Source: Acanthococcus lagerstroemiae (taxonomy: Eukaryota; Arthropoda; Insecta; Hemiptera; Eriococcidae). From it: DNA of 64,000 nucleotides. Below are positions 19,395 to 33,489 of the stretch, piece after piece. The DNA lies in the NCBI GenBank assembly GCA_031841125.1, contig CM063108.1:48816122-48880121 (forward strand), read 5' to 3'. The notes below the pieces were generated by a model. It did not search any database, was not told where the DNA came from, and saw nothing but the letters and a program-made list of their open reading frames with translations. Made by a program: the position numbers and the translations under genes. The number at the start of each line of letters is the position of its first letter. Within the stretch, counting starts at the first letter, position 1.

Positions 19395-22039
19395 AACTGA
19401 ACCGGACGGTACTGTTTGCTCAGCGACAGGTTTCATGTCGGATGTCGGTATGGTATGGCAGACGGCCGCTCGCTCTTGATCGCTGGATCGCGAGAATGTA
19501 CAGATGTATGCAGTCATCTGACCAGACGTATAGGATATAGTTATTTTTTGAAAAGAAGATTCTTCTTCGGAAAGTTTAATCCAGCCTGAACGGAATTCGA
19601 ATCACGATTAGCGAAAGAAGAACAGAACGCGTTCGCCGCCAAATGAGGCAATGAGTCATCAACCAGTTTCGTTTAAACTGGGAAATTGAATTTCTCGTCC
19701 ATTTGAATTCTAATTCGAAGTCGCAGCCGCAACGACCGCTTCGACCGGCATCGATGACACCGCCGATCGACAAATTACCAGAATCGAATGATTTTCTTCG
19801 AGATCGTGATCCCACAGCACCCGGGGTGCTCGGAAAATATCTTCATACGACAAGCGAGGGGGGCTTGGTTATTTAAGCTACCGGCTGAGATTGTTCATTA
19901 GATCTTGGTCAGTACATAGGGTGTTTCGGCCGATGTAGTGGTTGGAAGGAGCGGAAAGAAGAAGTGGCATATATGGTGGAGGGCTAGTGCAAATGAAAAG
20001 TTGGGCTCATGCGTTGGCAACTACCCGGTAGATTAGCCTGCTCCTGATGGCGACTGACAGGTCTTGTTTTTTGTTGCACACTACGTATGCAGTCTCATTG
20101 ACCGAAATGATGCACGTAATTCCAGCAGCTCGTTGGTTAATTTTCCGAAGCGTTAACACGCTTTTCTGCTGCGGCCGGCTATGGAGTACAGCGTCCGTCA
20201 GCTATGGTTTAACCTTTTCAAATTACTTTTCAAGATGTATACCTGTATACTCTTTATCTATCTGTTTGTCCGGTAGTACCGTCACTTTAAGGCCCTCGGT
20301 ATTATAAATTATGTTTCCCATCCAAGTGTGATTTTAATAAAAAGTGTACACGGTATAATGTCACAGTGAACGCTTTAACGTTTATACAATGGACGCCAAC
20401 TCATCATGTTATCAATGGTACCACCGCGACGAATTATAAACAGGTGAATAATATTAATATACATGCAAAATATAACATCCTGTACGATCATGCCTCGTGT
20501 TTTTTCTTCCATCATCGGCCTTTCTGATGAGAACAACGGTAAAGATGAAGAGGTGAGAGAGAATGAGAAAGAAAGATAGAGAGAGAGAAAGAGTATCTTT
20601 AGCGTACCAGGACTGGTCAAAGAAAGATCTTGATAGATGTCCGAAGCCGCCGTTAATCGTTTGTTCTCGATTTCCCTCGTGAAAAGGTCGAAATTAATTA
20701 ATTTTTCGCGTTTTTTTTTAATCGTCATTTTTTTCAACACTCGTTGGTACATGGGCGGTAATAAATGTTTTCCGAGCATATGAAAAGCCGAGAACCGTAA
20801 TTAACGAGGAAACTGGTTTTGGGAGTGGACGTTGTTCGCGGGTTTCGGTAACATCGTTTGTAGAAAAATCGTCGATACTAAAACGGTTTATTGAGAATTC
20901 TGTGGTGGTGTCTCTGTGGAAGTATATTACAGGAACTACATATAGCGTACTTTTCGTGGGCTGTGACTGTGAGTACAGTAAGTTCTTACATATATTGTCT
21001 CTGACACTTGGACTGTATTCTTCTGAACTAGTTGGCCAAGGCACATAGCGCATATTGTAGACCGTACGCACACATACATTCGAACCAGTCTCCATACATA
21101 TACGCTGTCATGAAGTATAAGAAAGAGAGAAGAAAAAAACAGGTTTCTTCTGTTTTTTTCTTCTTTTTTTTCCGTTTCGTTAACTAGACGGTTTCTGTAC
21201 ATATTGTTTTGTTTCACCGTGATTTATATTGTGCAGCTAAGAAATATTGTAAAGATTTCGGTTGCGTAATTCCTTATTGAAATCGTGTGGGTAACGAATG
21301 CTCAGGCTCACCTCACGATTTTCGGGGTCGGCTCGGCTGAAGATTGAAGACGCTCCTTGCGTTGCTGCGTTTGGTGCTACGCGTAAATTTTGACACGGCG
21401 TGTCACCTCGGTCCAGCTGGCGATTGCGAAGTACGGACTGCGGACGTTGAAAAGCTGGCGAAGAAGTTACACTGGTCCGAGCCGAGTGCATGCGACGTTG
21501 ACCCAATTTGGAAACGAGAAAAATATTCCACATGATCGCGCATAGCCGGTTTAGTATGAAGCAGCAGTGCCGAGATGACTATTTTTGAAGTATGTAGTAG
21601 AGAAAAAGGGTAGCATTGTGCTCCAGTCATTATGAAAATATTCGAAGTCCAATTTGGACACCTTGGACCGATAATGACTGCCGAGGAGGGAAAGAGGTAT
21701 GTTTCTATTAAAAAATTTCGTCAGTTAGCAGCATCGATGAACTCAGGATTTGAGGACTTCTTGGGGAAGATGTGGGGGAGGAAGGTTGTCTGTAAAACTG
21801 TGTGACAAAATGTAATCCTTACTTGTCGTGCTGGAATTCTTGTAGTTGATCAGCTTGACAATTGTAGTTGACTATATGCCCTCTCCCTCCTTCACTGAAA
21901 AGTTGATTCATTGCAGTCAAATTATGCGTACGTTATTGCTGCCCAAAGAAGGTTGGTGCGGAAAGGTACTCCGGTCTTCGTTGACGTTAAACAGGTCAAG
22001 TCGGTAGTTCTTATTGACTGATGAAAAACTAAGGAGAGG

Positions 22040-22910
22040 AATCAGAAGAAGTGCCCGTTCAAAAGAGCGTGCGACAAGGATGCATTCTATCACCAGCATT
22101 CTTCAACGTTTATTCAGAACCCATTTTCAGGCGGGCAATCAGAAGAGGATGACGACGGTTTTGGGATAGATGGCTGCCGGCTATCTAACACAAGGTATGC
22201 CGACGATACTGTTCTCATCGCCGAATCACTACCTCGCAGGCGATACTCGCAAGAGTGGCGGATGTCAGCGCGGAGCACGGACTAGAAATAAACGCCAAGA
22301 AAACCGAATAGATGGTGATACATAAGAAACGGGACAAACCAGAGATAGAAGGCCAGCAACTGAAGTTAAGCAATGCACTCAGAATGAACTACCAAATTTC
22401 AGTATCCCGGTACCTGGCTGGATGAGGAGACAAATCAGTCAGTTGAAGTACGCTCGAGAATTGAAAGAGAAAGGCCTTCGTAAACACTAGAAACTTGCTG
22501 GCTCGTAAGGATCTGTCTCTGGAACTGCGCCTGAGGATGGTACGGTAGTATGTTTGGTTTACACTCTGGTACGGCATGGAGAGCTGGGTACTGACTCGCA
22601 CGCTAGAGAAGAGAATTGAAGCTCTAGAAATGTACATATACCGCCGCATGCTGAAAAGCTCATATCAAGACCACGTCACGAACGTTGAAGTGCTGAGAAG
22701 AGTGTCCAAGGGACCGGAGCTGCTCAGAACAATACAGCAAAAAATATCTTACAATCTTCGGTTTTCAGCCGGAACATGCCTTGAATTTCGATCAGTACTA
22801 TCCGTAATCACTTGCTAAACAACATTTTTCACGGCAAGAAAAGTAGAGGAAGGCTGGCTTTCAACTTGTTGGTCTAAAAAAGTGCCTATCCTGGTTGCGT
22901 AGTGAAAATT
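22040..22910 (+). pseudogene. degenerate LINE reverse transcriptase fragment
   Basis: Broken frames read VRQGCILSPAFFNVYSEPIF (RT motif with the QG turn), NTRYADDTVLIAESL (catalytic YADD box, near 22193), GLEINAKKTE, then a C-terminal MESWVLTRTLEKRIEALEM-type segment with YRRMLKSSY, and finally FHGKKSRGRLAFNL. This order is that of non-LTR retrotransposon RT through the C-terminal domain. At least three frame changes and stop codons (for example after AIRRG) show it is dead. The YADD catalytic residues themselves survive. Confidence 0.75.
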
Positions 22911-22914
22911 AGAA

Positions 22915-25050
22915 GTTGAAATCTAGACTACCAAATATATAATTGCCCCATTGATTATAAATATGCATGTATCATTTGTCTGCCTCCACTAATAATTTGT
23001 AATTTTCTTTGTTATAGGTAAGTGTGTCAGATACACTGTGGGAATGTTGGAGTTCGCTTAAAATGTATACTTGAAAACTCGGCGGTAAGAGCGAAAATTA
23101 CTCAACTAAAATCTAGGTTCTGAAGTGGCACGACAGTTTCTTCCTCAAGGAGAACAAACTCAATGATGATAATTTTGTTATAAATGAGATTTTAAACCCT
23201 TCACGTCTTCTTTTGAGGCTAATTTTATTATGCGAGTTGAATATATCGTGCTCGAAAATTTCTAGCGGAACCAGTGGGGCTTCATTGCAGTCATTCCTCT
23301 CTACCGCTTACGCTAGATTGATGAATTGGGTACATTTTAAATGTTGCCGATTGCGGTACCCTCTGAATGTAAACGAAATACGAATCATTGAAAAGCACCC
23401 CCTCCATGTTCAGAACATTACTGTATGATTTTTTATTTTTGAGAAATCGGACTATGTGTGTTCGTCGTTTTTTGGTCAATCTTGCTACACAGTCGACCTA
23501 ATTTTGATGTATCTTTTCTGAGAATGAGTTTTTGATGAGACGTATTTATGAGAAATTTCGATAGCGTAGCGTAAAATGGCGGCTGCTAGTTTTGGCTTCT
23601 ATTTCTGGTCAAATTAAGAACCTCTGTACTGGAATTTGCCACCTTTCTGCGTCGTCACACGTACCCAAGACGAGGAGGTGAGGGGTGAGTGAAGAGGAAG
23701 CGCGTCCGGCTGTGGTACACCCAAATTCCTGGTTAGTGCTGGGTGAGCGTAACCTTGGTCAGTGGGGAGTACCATGATGGCCTTTGTAGGACAGTACGCA
23801 CCGGTCAAGGAACGACGAAATGGGGGCTAGGGCCGGCTTCAAAGCGTTCCTCTGGCCACTGATGCGACACTCGAAAGAATAGTTTCCGGGGCCGGGGGTG
23901 CGGTGTCTCAGAAGCCACTTTGGCATGCGTGCATTGCCATACGTTTCACCAGACATCGGTACTGGAATTATCATCGATCTAGAACTTTGTCTACGAAGTT
24001 AAAGGTCGTTAAGTTGAATTGTAATTTATGGTTCTGTTCATAATTCGGTTTCATTGAATAACGGCAGTATTGCTAAGTTTTCACTGAATGTTCTTTATCG
24101 TAGTTTACTTAGCTTTACGTCAGATCATGTAATTGCTACATTAACCCTCTCGAGTACAAGATTGAGTAGTCAAATATGATAAAGTACGAGGATGTCGAAC
24201 TGAAGTACAAAGCTTAATCCGTATTGTGAAAAGGATGTCACTGTCGTTTGTGAAGACTGGTGCACAACTGACATAATACGATGTTTGAACGTTAAGGTGT
24301 CGTGGCAACAATGGGCTGATGGAAGAAGTTTAAGGGAACTGTTGTGACGCTGTGACGTTCTTAGATAGTCACAGTTGCAGGCTCTGACGTAACGGACAGT
24401 AGTATCCATTAACCTGGTTGGTAATGGTCTCGTTCGGGAAACCATAGAACGGTCTGTGGTGGCACTATGACGGAGTACAGGATAGCGGCTCCAGGCTGCC
24501 CACTCCACGTCATAGCTGGCATGGAAGGAGCTGCCTGTGCTTTCATGCTGGGGACGGTCCTCAGTCTGACTCGACTACTCTGCAAGAGAATTGGGCCGCG
24601 TGCTTATATTCCAGTGGGTTTCCAACTTACAGCTAGTCTGTAAAGCTGATTTCTCGAGGCCAAGGTCGGACTGTGAGGTCAAGTGTGGATTAGTCCGGCT
24701 AGTCAGGTCAAACTAGTGTACTGCCAACAGAGAACCGATGTGTTCGAACTCACTGCACGATGGGGTCAGTATCTAGCTCATCTCTTCGTACCAGTGGCTG
24801 ATGAACTCGTTTTGCTGGCACTGATTGCACTACAGTCAATGCGTTTGGAGTCATTGCCAAGAGATGCTGTTGTCGTTGTCGTTTTGTTATCGTTGTTGTT
24901 GTCATTTTTGGCGTTGTTTTTGTTGTTGTTTTTGCTGCTGTTGCGGAGTCAATAGTCAGTGGCAGGCACCGGGCTCTGGTTTTTGAGGCTTCAATTTTTC
25001 AATTCATCCTGCGAGGGAAAATAAGCGGTAGAATAAGTGTTGGTCGCAGG
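22915..25050. other. intergenic; no gene recognised
   Basis: 23610-24000 and 24290-24700 have higher GC than the surroundings but no motif-bearing frame. A GTT/GCT-rich microsatellite-like run lies at about 24867-24950. Confidence 0.4.
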
Positions 25051-25056
25051 AAATCG

Positions 25057-25190
25057 TCGTGGGAATCGGATTTGAGAAGATGGTTCAAATGCTCCCCAAA
25101 GGAACTATTCAGAGCGGCCGTGGATAAGATTAAGTGGGCCATGTTGATCACCAAACTTCGGACGGAGAAGGTGTAATCAAGAAGAAGATG
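25057..25190 (+). pseudogene. possible C-terminal tail of a LINE ORF2
   Basis: Reads SDLRRWFKCSPKELFRAAVD, then KIKWAMLITKLRTEKV and a stop at 25174, followed by an AAGAAGAAGATGAA tail. The pattern W...A..D+..W..L(x)nLR.+KV near the end of a frame with an A-rich tail is typical of LINE 3' ends. Too short for a firm call. Confidence 0.35.
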
Positions 25191-25875
25191 AAAAACTGAT
25201 AGTCGTATTCATGTGTGCAGTCAACTGTGGCGGTCGCTCATTCCATTTCTGGGTTGGATGCATTTTCATAAAAATTACTGTTTTTGAAGTAAAGAAGTTT
25301 ACACCAAAAATACTCCATTTTTTTCAAAAGCAAAGTTAGTGATTTCTCCAAGGACAGTTTTTTGGAGTAGGGCAAATCCCCCGTGGATCTTCTAAAACCA
25401 TCATCAATGTATGCTGTGCTCTGTTTTGTTTCCCAGGTAGCAACTTTCTGGAAAAGGCAGGGAATTTTGTCACTGTGGAAAAGTCAAGGCCAAGTCAGGG
25501 AATTGCTATAATTTTGATCGAAAACGGAGAACGTTTTGAGTATAGTGAGAATTAAAGAATATATCTACTATTTTTCAAGAATAAATGTCAGCGTAAAGCG
25601 TAATGACCAGTGGTGGCAAGTCGATGCCTTAGTCATTTTGGTCGATTTTTAGTGTGTGGTGTCACTGGAAAGGGAATTTCATGCTCTAAAAGATGAAACA
25701 CTGGAAAAAAAGATTTTTTCATTTTTTATGGAAATAATTCAGTTTTTATAGAAGACGTATGTATAAAGCATACAGAATCTTAAATCTTCTTTGAGCGCCC
25801 CTGTAAAAAATGTCATTTTGCAGATACGGCCATTTCGTACTGAGGCATCAAAGTATGGTGGTGCTCACAGGCTGG

Positions 25876-25931
25876 AGCACTACATGAAAGTGCTTCAGCA
25901 CTACATGAAAGTGCTTCAGCACTACATGAAA
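25876..25931 (+). repeat. 21-bp tandem repeat
   Basis: GCACTACATGAAAGTGCTTCA is repeated about 2.7 times, with GTGCTTCAGCAC forming a small dyad in each unit. Confidence 0.9.
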
Positions 25932-28900
25932 TAATTATTGTTTTATCGTAATTGTCTTAGAACACATGTTATGTTTGCCATTTTGAATCGAAAAATATCT
26001 TTTTTTTTTGCTGTTTGAATGTGTAACCCCCTCCTCTGCCGGCCCCTTTCTTAAATTTCTTATACCACTGTGTTTCGAAAAAATTTCGAGCATTACATAG
26101 GAAAATTCCAAGTTGCCGCGCCTGGTAATATCCTCCCCCCCCCCCGAAGTATTCTCAAAGTGTACAATACTAGCTGAAAAAATATGAGGGGAAATTTGGG
26201 AAGTTGCTCTCGAAAGTCAGGGAGAATCATTCTAAAAAAAATATAGCTATCCTGTTTCCACACATCTTGATTGTACAATTTATTTATTTTTCATTTTTTT
26301 AACCTGAGTGTAGTGGCGCAAACCCAGTTGTGCATTTGAGGCTGGGGAGCCCGTCAGTAAACATTCTAAGATACCGACCGTATTTCAGGTTAAGAAAAAG
26401 GTTGCACCAATTATAACAGCCCTTCCCCCTTCAAGAAAAAACGGACGATTTTACTCGGGTCTTTTGTGTAAAAAATCACCCAATTGTGGTAGGTGCTCCG
26501 AAAAAAGATTCAAAAAAATGTGAAATTTTCCTGAGGGTCCTTTATGTGAAAAAAATATGGTAATGATTTTGGTAGGTACCCTGCTCCTCCCCCGTTTAAA
26601 AAAAGATCAGACAGTGTCAATCTGGCCCCATGAATTTGAACCATTTTTATGTTTTCCTAATGGGGGAGGGATCCTAAAGGTGGCTTTTTTGAATTGGAGC
26701 CCAGTCAACAAATGTTGGCCTGCTGCCCTGTTGAATCCACTTCTGCGCAAATCTGAATGTTACTCTGAAATGATAAAATGTTTGACTGAACTGTCGAGAC
26801 GAGAGCATACGAGGGCAGTATACATTTTCATCAGCTGACTGGATGAAATCCTCATAAATTGGCAAAATCTCAAAGTGCAAATTTTTGTGTTTGTCGATTT
26901 TAAGATTTGCATAAGTTGGAAAAACTGAATTCTTAGTGGACAGAACATACAGATTTTTTTTTTTTTAATTTCTCCAGTTGGCGAAATTGACGTATTGAGT
27001 GGAGAATACTAAGACCCTCACTCCCTTCCAAATTAAATGAGACGTCGTTTAGCTATATTTCGGAGTTGTGAAGTTCTTTCCTTCAAATATCGCCATTGTT
27101 ACTTGCACTCGAATATTATCGCAATTTTGAAGTGAGACTAACTGGCTCGGCATTTGAACATTTTTTGAATTTAGGGCGGTACCAATTACAACGTTATAAT
27201 CTCAATGTGTTTGACCAGTTTGGACCAATCTGATAGTGGACCAATAATGATAATTGCGTACGTTACTTCACTAGGGAGAGGAAAAGCATTTTTAAGGGTT
27301 CAAGTTTTTAAAACACGTATGTTTGAATTTTCCTAACTTACAAGATGAATATCTTCTTCATGGTAGCCGTTGCTCATGAGATTACTGACTGGAAAACTTA
27401 CAAAAATCTAACTCAATAGATGATTATTGTGTAGACTGAGCCACGAAAGTTTCAATCATACCTCATTTTGTTGTCCACGTGCCAGATCTCAAATACTGAT
27501 ATCTAAGGATTCCTTACAATTCCCTAAATACCAGTTCTTAAGGTTTCGCACTTGAAAACGAAGTGGCGTATGACTACACTCGTACATTCAAAGCTTTAGT
27601 TGTTCTTTTTTTTTTGACTCTTGACTGAAAATGTGTATTTTAGTGTCGAGTCTTACTGAACGTACTGTAGAAGTGGGCGGTATCTTTGATATTGTAAGTA
27701 AGGACTTGGCGTGACTGGGAGGCTGCCACGTCCTAATTCGCCGAATTACTGCCCAAAAATATGCCCTATGAGCAAACAAGAAAAAACGAATAAGCACAGT
27801 TCAGCTGCATGACTACTGAATTCACCAAAATTGCCAAATAGGTGCACGATTTGAAAAACTACATGAGTACCCCTCCCCACCCGCATTTCCCTGGGCAGGT
27901 CTCTGATTTCAGGTACTATATCACTTTGAGTACTTATCCACTTAGCTGCCTGTTCGAGTGAAGACCTTAAGCTATTTGGCAACGTTAATCCGTGGACACG
28001 CCGAAGCGATTTATTTAGAGAGTGAAGAAGGAAGAAATACTAATTTGCAAATTAGAATATTTTTCAAACCGACTTACAAGAAGGTTTCTTTTTCTTAAAT
28101 TTGGCAAAATTGGGGACTCGCTTTTGCCACCAAACGAAATCTGTGAAAAGAATGAATTTCCCTTCTCTTTCAGTTTGTCAGTTGAGGTAGGTGTGGATTT
28201 GCGGACTCATTACGAGGGTCAAAATACTCCGCGCCTAATTTTCCAGAGTATTCCATCGTTTATCCCGACGACGACTGTGACGTCACTATTCGACTGTAAG
28301 AACTGCCCTCTCTGGAAGCACTCTGAATTCCAAACGCGGTCTCATTGCTACGGTTGTAGTTGTTCTCTGTTTTACGGTTATTGGGTGATACGACCACAGC
28401 TTATTCGAGGTCAGTTTCGAGAACATTTTTCATGAAAAATTGCGTGAAGAACGAAGAATATGCCCCGCCGAAACATTGTTTAGTCAATGCAGCTGGTACC
28501 ATTTGAACAGCCTTTTGGAAGAGTATTATAAGTTCAATTTTGGCAGTTTTGACTGCGGTGTCACAGAAATTACTTCTTACAAGGAACGCGATGGTACCAC
28601 TGGATTTCCAGTGCGACCACTCAAAAAAAAGAGAGAAAAAAAAGAGAACGATGTCGGGATTTTGCAAGAATGTTGTAAGTCCATTCCAACGTTGAACGTT
28701 CACCATCCACAGCTGAGACATACCCTCTGTTCATTCACGGACTTAAAATATTTTATACAACTTTGCCCTTCATCTATTTGTTCACAATGTTGTAAGCCAA
28801 GAATCACTTTTTTTTTTGCAACCCTAAAAAATGCGTTAGGTATAATCAACCTAAGAATCCGAAGTTAAAGGAAGCTGTACCGAAGCGGTGCTGCTACCTA

Positions 28901-31760
28901 CTACTATTTTTTTCAAACTGCCAACACTACTCAGACACTCACAATACGTACAGGAATCTCCTTTGTGCTCACCTGAAAAATTGCGTTTTTGGACCTATAA
29001 CACTCTTACAAAAGTCTGTTCATTTACAAACACAAAATACCGCTAAATTTACCGCCATTCCGTGGTGTGTTGAAGCTACAAAGGGAGAGGGATGATGACT
29101 CGGTGTATTCGTCATCCAGCAGCAATAAGTTCAATCAGAATGCATGTTATTTTTTATCCGTCTACGGCATATTACTCGTAGAATCTATACATTTTGATGA
29201 CCGATTACTATCCAGTGCCCCCTGTTGCTGTATGCCATCTATTCTTGAAACGCCTACGCACCACAGCAGACATTACCAAATGACTGCAAACTAGATTCGA
29301 GGGTTCACGTCTTGGTGCCAGACAATGAGCAGAAATTAACTAATTTAGTTCGAATGCTCGTATCTCATTTTGCGAACTCCTGCTCCCTGCAGTGTAGGTG
29401 TGTTTACCTGACACCAAAACTGCCTCTGGTTTACACTTCTCGCTTCCAGTCCTCACCACGGGTGCAGTTTTAGGATGCAAGTCGCCAACTCGACCTCTAA
29501 ATGCCAACCAACAGAGCTGGCAGCGATAGGTCCCCGACATTCTTGTAACGGTCTGAGTACCGACTCGTATTATTCTACAACTAGATATATAATTTTCGTC
29601 TCGGAATAACGACCCAAATCAACCCCCGTTCCATTAGACGAGCGCCTCAATAAAACATCCTGTGCCCGGTTTAATTATTTTTGTGCATTGTTTGGTCTCA
29701 CTATCAGTCTACTCCCGCAGGCGTAATAAGGATTTTGATGGGGCGAGAGAACAAGAATTTAAACAAAAAATAGTTGATGGTCGAGTTCTTTCATTCAACG
29801 AGTTTATAAGCTAGGAGTAGTGTTCTTTTTATCGGGGTAGCGTTAAAGACTTTAAAGAGAAATTAAATGCTGTGATAGTACGCCAATAGCGCCTAGGTAT
29901 GTCAACGTGGATATGGGTATTGTTATGCTCGTATATAGAAATAAAGAAACTTGTATAGTTGGAAAATTGGTAGCTGGATAGGTCGCTGTTCAAAGTTATG
30001 TGTTTTTTAATGTAAATTTATTACAAACGTTTATATTCTCTTATACAGTACGGAAGGTAAATATACGTACAAATAGTGAGAGACTAAAGCGAATAAGGTA
30101 TGAGCGGTTGTCGAAAATACGTATAGGCAACGTGTATCTCTCTGGAAACAAGTTGGAGTTAGACTCGCATAAATGTACTTGAGAAACGGTAAATTAGCAG
30201 TTATCGGCGCAATCGTTATTCGCATTTAATATGGCCAGCGTTGCTAGGTTTTGAATTTTCTGCGTAGGGTTCAGAGGCACGATATTGAGACAGGGGGAAA
30301 CGGGTGAGCCAACAGTTGGGTGGCACTCGGGTGACCGCGATTACAGAAAAAGAAGCAAACACTTTAGAAATTCGAAGATCTAGATAGCACTCCACTTGCG
30401 AATCTCTACAGCTGACCAAGGTCGTTCAAAAGGTATTAAAATTCCAATTAGTGCTCCCTGTCTATCGAGTTCAGTGTAAAGAATACGTGTAATAAATAGG
30501 GCCGGATTGAGTTTCAAAAACTCATCGAGAAAATATAGCTGGCGGTAGCCCAATGCAGGGATAAGAAGGTATTTTCGAGCGAGCATACCGACCCATTGGG
30601 AATTCCTGCGGTATTCCCTATGGCCAATCCGACTGGTAATAAGCGCTACGCTGCATTTGAGTGACCAAGTGATGGTTGACAAAATTACAACAGAAAACCA
30701 CACAGTGATCGGAAACCTCGAAAACATGAGCATTACTGCAACCATTGCCGATGAAATTGATGTGGGTACGCCCTGGCGTTTTCAGCAACTTCATCCTTTT
30801 CCATATCCAGTTATAGCTCAATTTTTCTGGTAATACTCGCATTTTTTATGTCTCGAACCACTCTGCGACACTTGTTTCAACTACAGACCGTGTGACTTGG
30901 CCAGTCCTAGATTGAAATTCTGAATGAGTCCACAATATCCAAAACGCCAAAAGCATCACAGGCTCTTCACTAAGTGTACATCGAAACATGGAAAGAAATC
31001 AGTAGTGTTGAAACAGGGGAGGGCACAAGGGTACATTATACCGCTAAAGAAACGGAAAACAATTGAAAAATATTCAGTAAGTTGGTAGAAAGGCGTCTTG
31101 GGAGATTTCAGAAAAGAGATTTACGAGACTTCGAAAATTTATAAGATTTGTTTAAGATTGCTGCTTCTTACCTCCACTCTTGAGATTCAAAAAGCCTTTT
31201 ATTTTTTCAGGTCGTCTACTAGAATTGAGTTTTGGAATTCCGGGATTTTGTAAGAGACTTCCGGAAAAAATTTGAGTGCAACAAATACCATGTTTTGCTC
31301 AATATGCAGAACAATCGTTCAATGTCAAAGTTCGCATTGTCAGAAGTTTGCAAAAAATCCGTTCGAGTTCGCTAAAGTTAACTTTTGAAAAATTATTGTT
31401 TCAAATTTTTATAAATTCACGTTGGTTGGCGACATCTCTAGTCGTTATCGATCTGGACTACGCACAAAGCAGTCTCCATGTGTCGGGGAAACAGTCCAAG
31501 CTTTTGGGGAAAATTGTCTCCCGGGACTTTTCCAGGGTTCCAGGATCTATTTTTATCCTCCGGGACTTTTCTGGGTTTTCCGGGACCAGTAGACATCCTG
31601 TTTTTGCTTATCGAGTTGAATTTCTAATTTTTGTTTTTGTACAGAAAACCTTACGACGCCCCTGATAAAAGAGTTTTTCAAGTTTCCTAAACACACCTCG
31701 CCAATTTTGGGAAAATATGGCGAAGCAAAAGTCAGTCTATGTGTATCTAAATTTGGGATT
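25932..31760. other. intergenic; no gene recognised
   Basis: Two adjacent open stretches (28022-28435 and 28440-28868) lack ATG starts, are in different frames and show no motifs. Homopolymer C at about 26138 and T at about 26954 occur. Nothing else could be supported. Confidence 0.4.
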
Positions 31761-31765
31761 CTTCA

Positions 31766-32735
31766 AATGAGGAGGCATATTCCAAACTAAGCTGTTCCCA
31801 GAAAACGATTTTTCACTTTAATGGATTTATGATACTTATGGCTGCACTGATAATCACATGTCCGAATGTCGTATCTGACATAGTTCATGTGTTCTAAGCA
31901 GTCCAAGTTTGTTTACAAAATAATCTGTTTTCCAGTAATTCCCATCATAATAATTATGATGGGAATAGCTTAGTTTGGAAAATGGAAAAAAACTTTTTGG
32001 TTGATATCTAGAGTGCGAAGTCATATTTTGAAAATAACTATAGACATATTCTGCTATACAATAAGCACAGAAATCACCCCCTTCCACTGCCCCCCCCCAA
32101 AAAAAAAGAAGTCATTAGTACGAATCAAACACAAACTTTATCACAATCTATTGGGATAAAATTTGTGTTCGATTTATTGTGATGAAGTTTGTGTTCCATT
32201 TGTACGAATGACTTTTTCGGGGGCTATGGCAGAATATGTCTATAGTTATTTTCAAAATATGACTTTGCTCTCTAGATATCAACCAAAAACAATTTTTCCA
32301 TTTTACAAACTGAGCTATTCCCATCATTTTCCCCCCTTTATGGGAAAATTTATCTTGATGTGGTACTTTTTTGAATTTTTTCATTTCACAACCTCATGAT
32401 GCAAGCCGAAAGCTCAAAGCCGTATTCAGGCAAATTTTCCACGAAAAAGCCAAAGCCATAAGTCAGCTTTTGTAATTCCGAAAAAATGTATGGCGACAGC
32501 TGAAAACTAAAAGCTGTATTAGGCCGTGTATTTTCTCAAGATCAAAAGTTCAAGCCAAAAGGCGAAGCTAAATTTTTCGGCTGCAATACATTGCTCGTGA
32601 GTGACAGTATAACCAACATTGTAAACCAAGAACCGTTTTTCTGTCTCATAACCTGGCTTTCCCAGAACGTTTAATGTGTTTCTTGAAAATTTTGATTTTT
32701 GGGAATAGCTTAGTTCAGAATATGGCTCCTCAAAT
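31766..32735. mobile_element. long hairpin (foldback) element
   Basis: Inner arms 31956-32150 and 32165-32327 are inverted copies, including GGTTGATATCTAGAG and TCATATTTTGAAAATAAC, with a very short central loop around 32157. Outer ends also match in inverse: about 31766-31800 (CAAATGAGGAGGCATATTC) and 32693-32735. The left inner arm has an extra insertion with a C run and an A run at 32089-32107. A perfect 27-nt palindrome lies at 31939-31965. No coding capacity. Confidence 0.75.
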
Positions 32736-32739
32736 GGTT

Positions 32740-33480
32740 ACATTTTTACAGTGAAACATGATATACAGACCAGGACATGGTAAGATTCCACTTGGCCTGT
32801 ACTAAATTAACATAGATCCTTATACTACATGAAATTTTCAGTAATGAGACTTCCTGGAAATCTCTTGCTTTAAAATTGGCTGGAATATAGGGATTTTCAG
32901 TAATGTAAATAAAAAGAGTAACTTTTGGAAAACGGCATTTAAGTTTTTGATGAAGGAATTTTGAAAAATTAGGCACTAAGAGTTGGTAAATTGGGAGTTT
33001 CAAAATTAAATCCAATTATTTGAACCCCTTTCCAGCTCTTCAATTCTGGATTGACCTTAATAATATGTTCCATGCCTGTAAAACATGTTATTTCGAATGA
33101 GTTCAAGTGAGCTCTTTTCCTTTCCCGCCTAAAATTCTATGTACACAGGAATCAGTGGTCGTAGAGACCTCTGACCAACAAGCGAAGAAAATGGAAGGTT
33201 CTCTGTCACAAACTACCAAAATAAAAAAATCTATAATTTTGACCCACTAAAATTACTATATCCTGAAAACTGTAAACGACCAAGTGGGTCCCTGTACTAT
33301 CCTAGTGTACATACGAGTATAATGAATTCTAAGTACAAACTCGTGCACGATATCAATACCCCCGTGCAAGGTGTTTCTGTAATAATTATCATAAGCATTT
33401 GTAAGACGTATTGACAGATTGATTCAAAATTTGACGGCTCAAACTAATTTCAGAATCTCTTCATATCAGCTGATTCCTGT
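32740..33480. other. no gene recognised
   Basis: AT-rich sequence, no motif-bearing frame or clear repeat. Confidence 0.45.
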
Positions 33481-33489
33481 CAGGGCGAA

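Larger units (their letters stand above)
17765..22035. other. intergenic; no gene recognised
   Basis: Contains short-motif degenerate sequence (17930-18110 and 18400-18640, rich in GACTC/ACTCG/TTTAAAACTC words), a C homopolymer near 18813, a CpG-richer patch at 19240-19850, and GA-rich microsatellite sequence near 20545-20595. The open frames are under 135 codons with no family features. Confidence 0.4.

Noticed and set aside
21344..21535. 63-codon frame with a hydrophobic start in a GC-richer patch
   Set aside because: The first codon is TTG and there is no ATG; no homology signal.
28022..28868. Two adjacent open stretches (137 and 142 codons) on the plus strand
   Set aside because: Neither starts with ATG, they are in different frames, show no motif, and stretches of this length are expected by chance in 64 kb.
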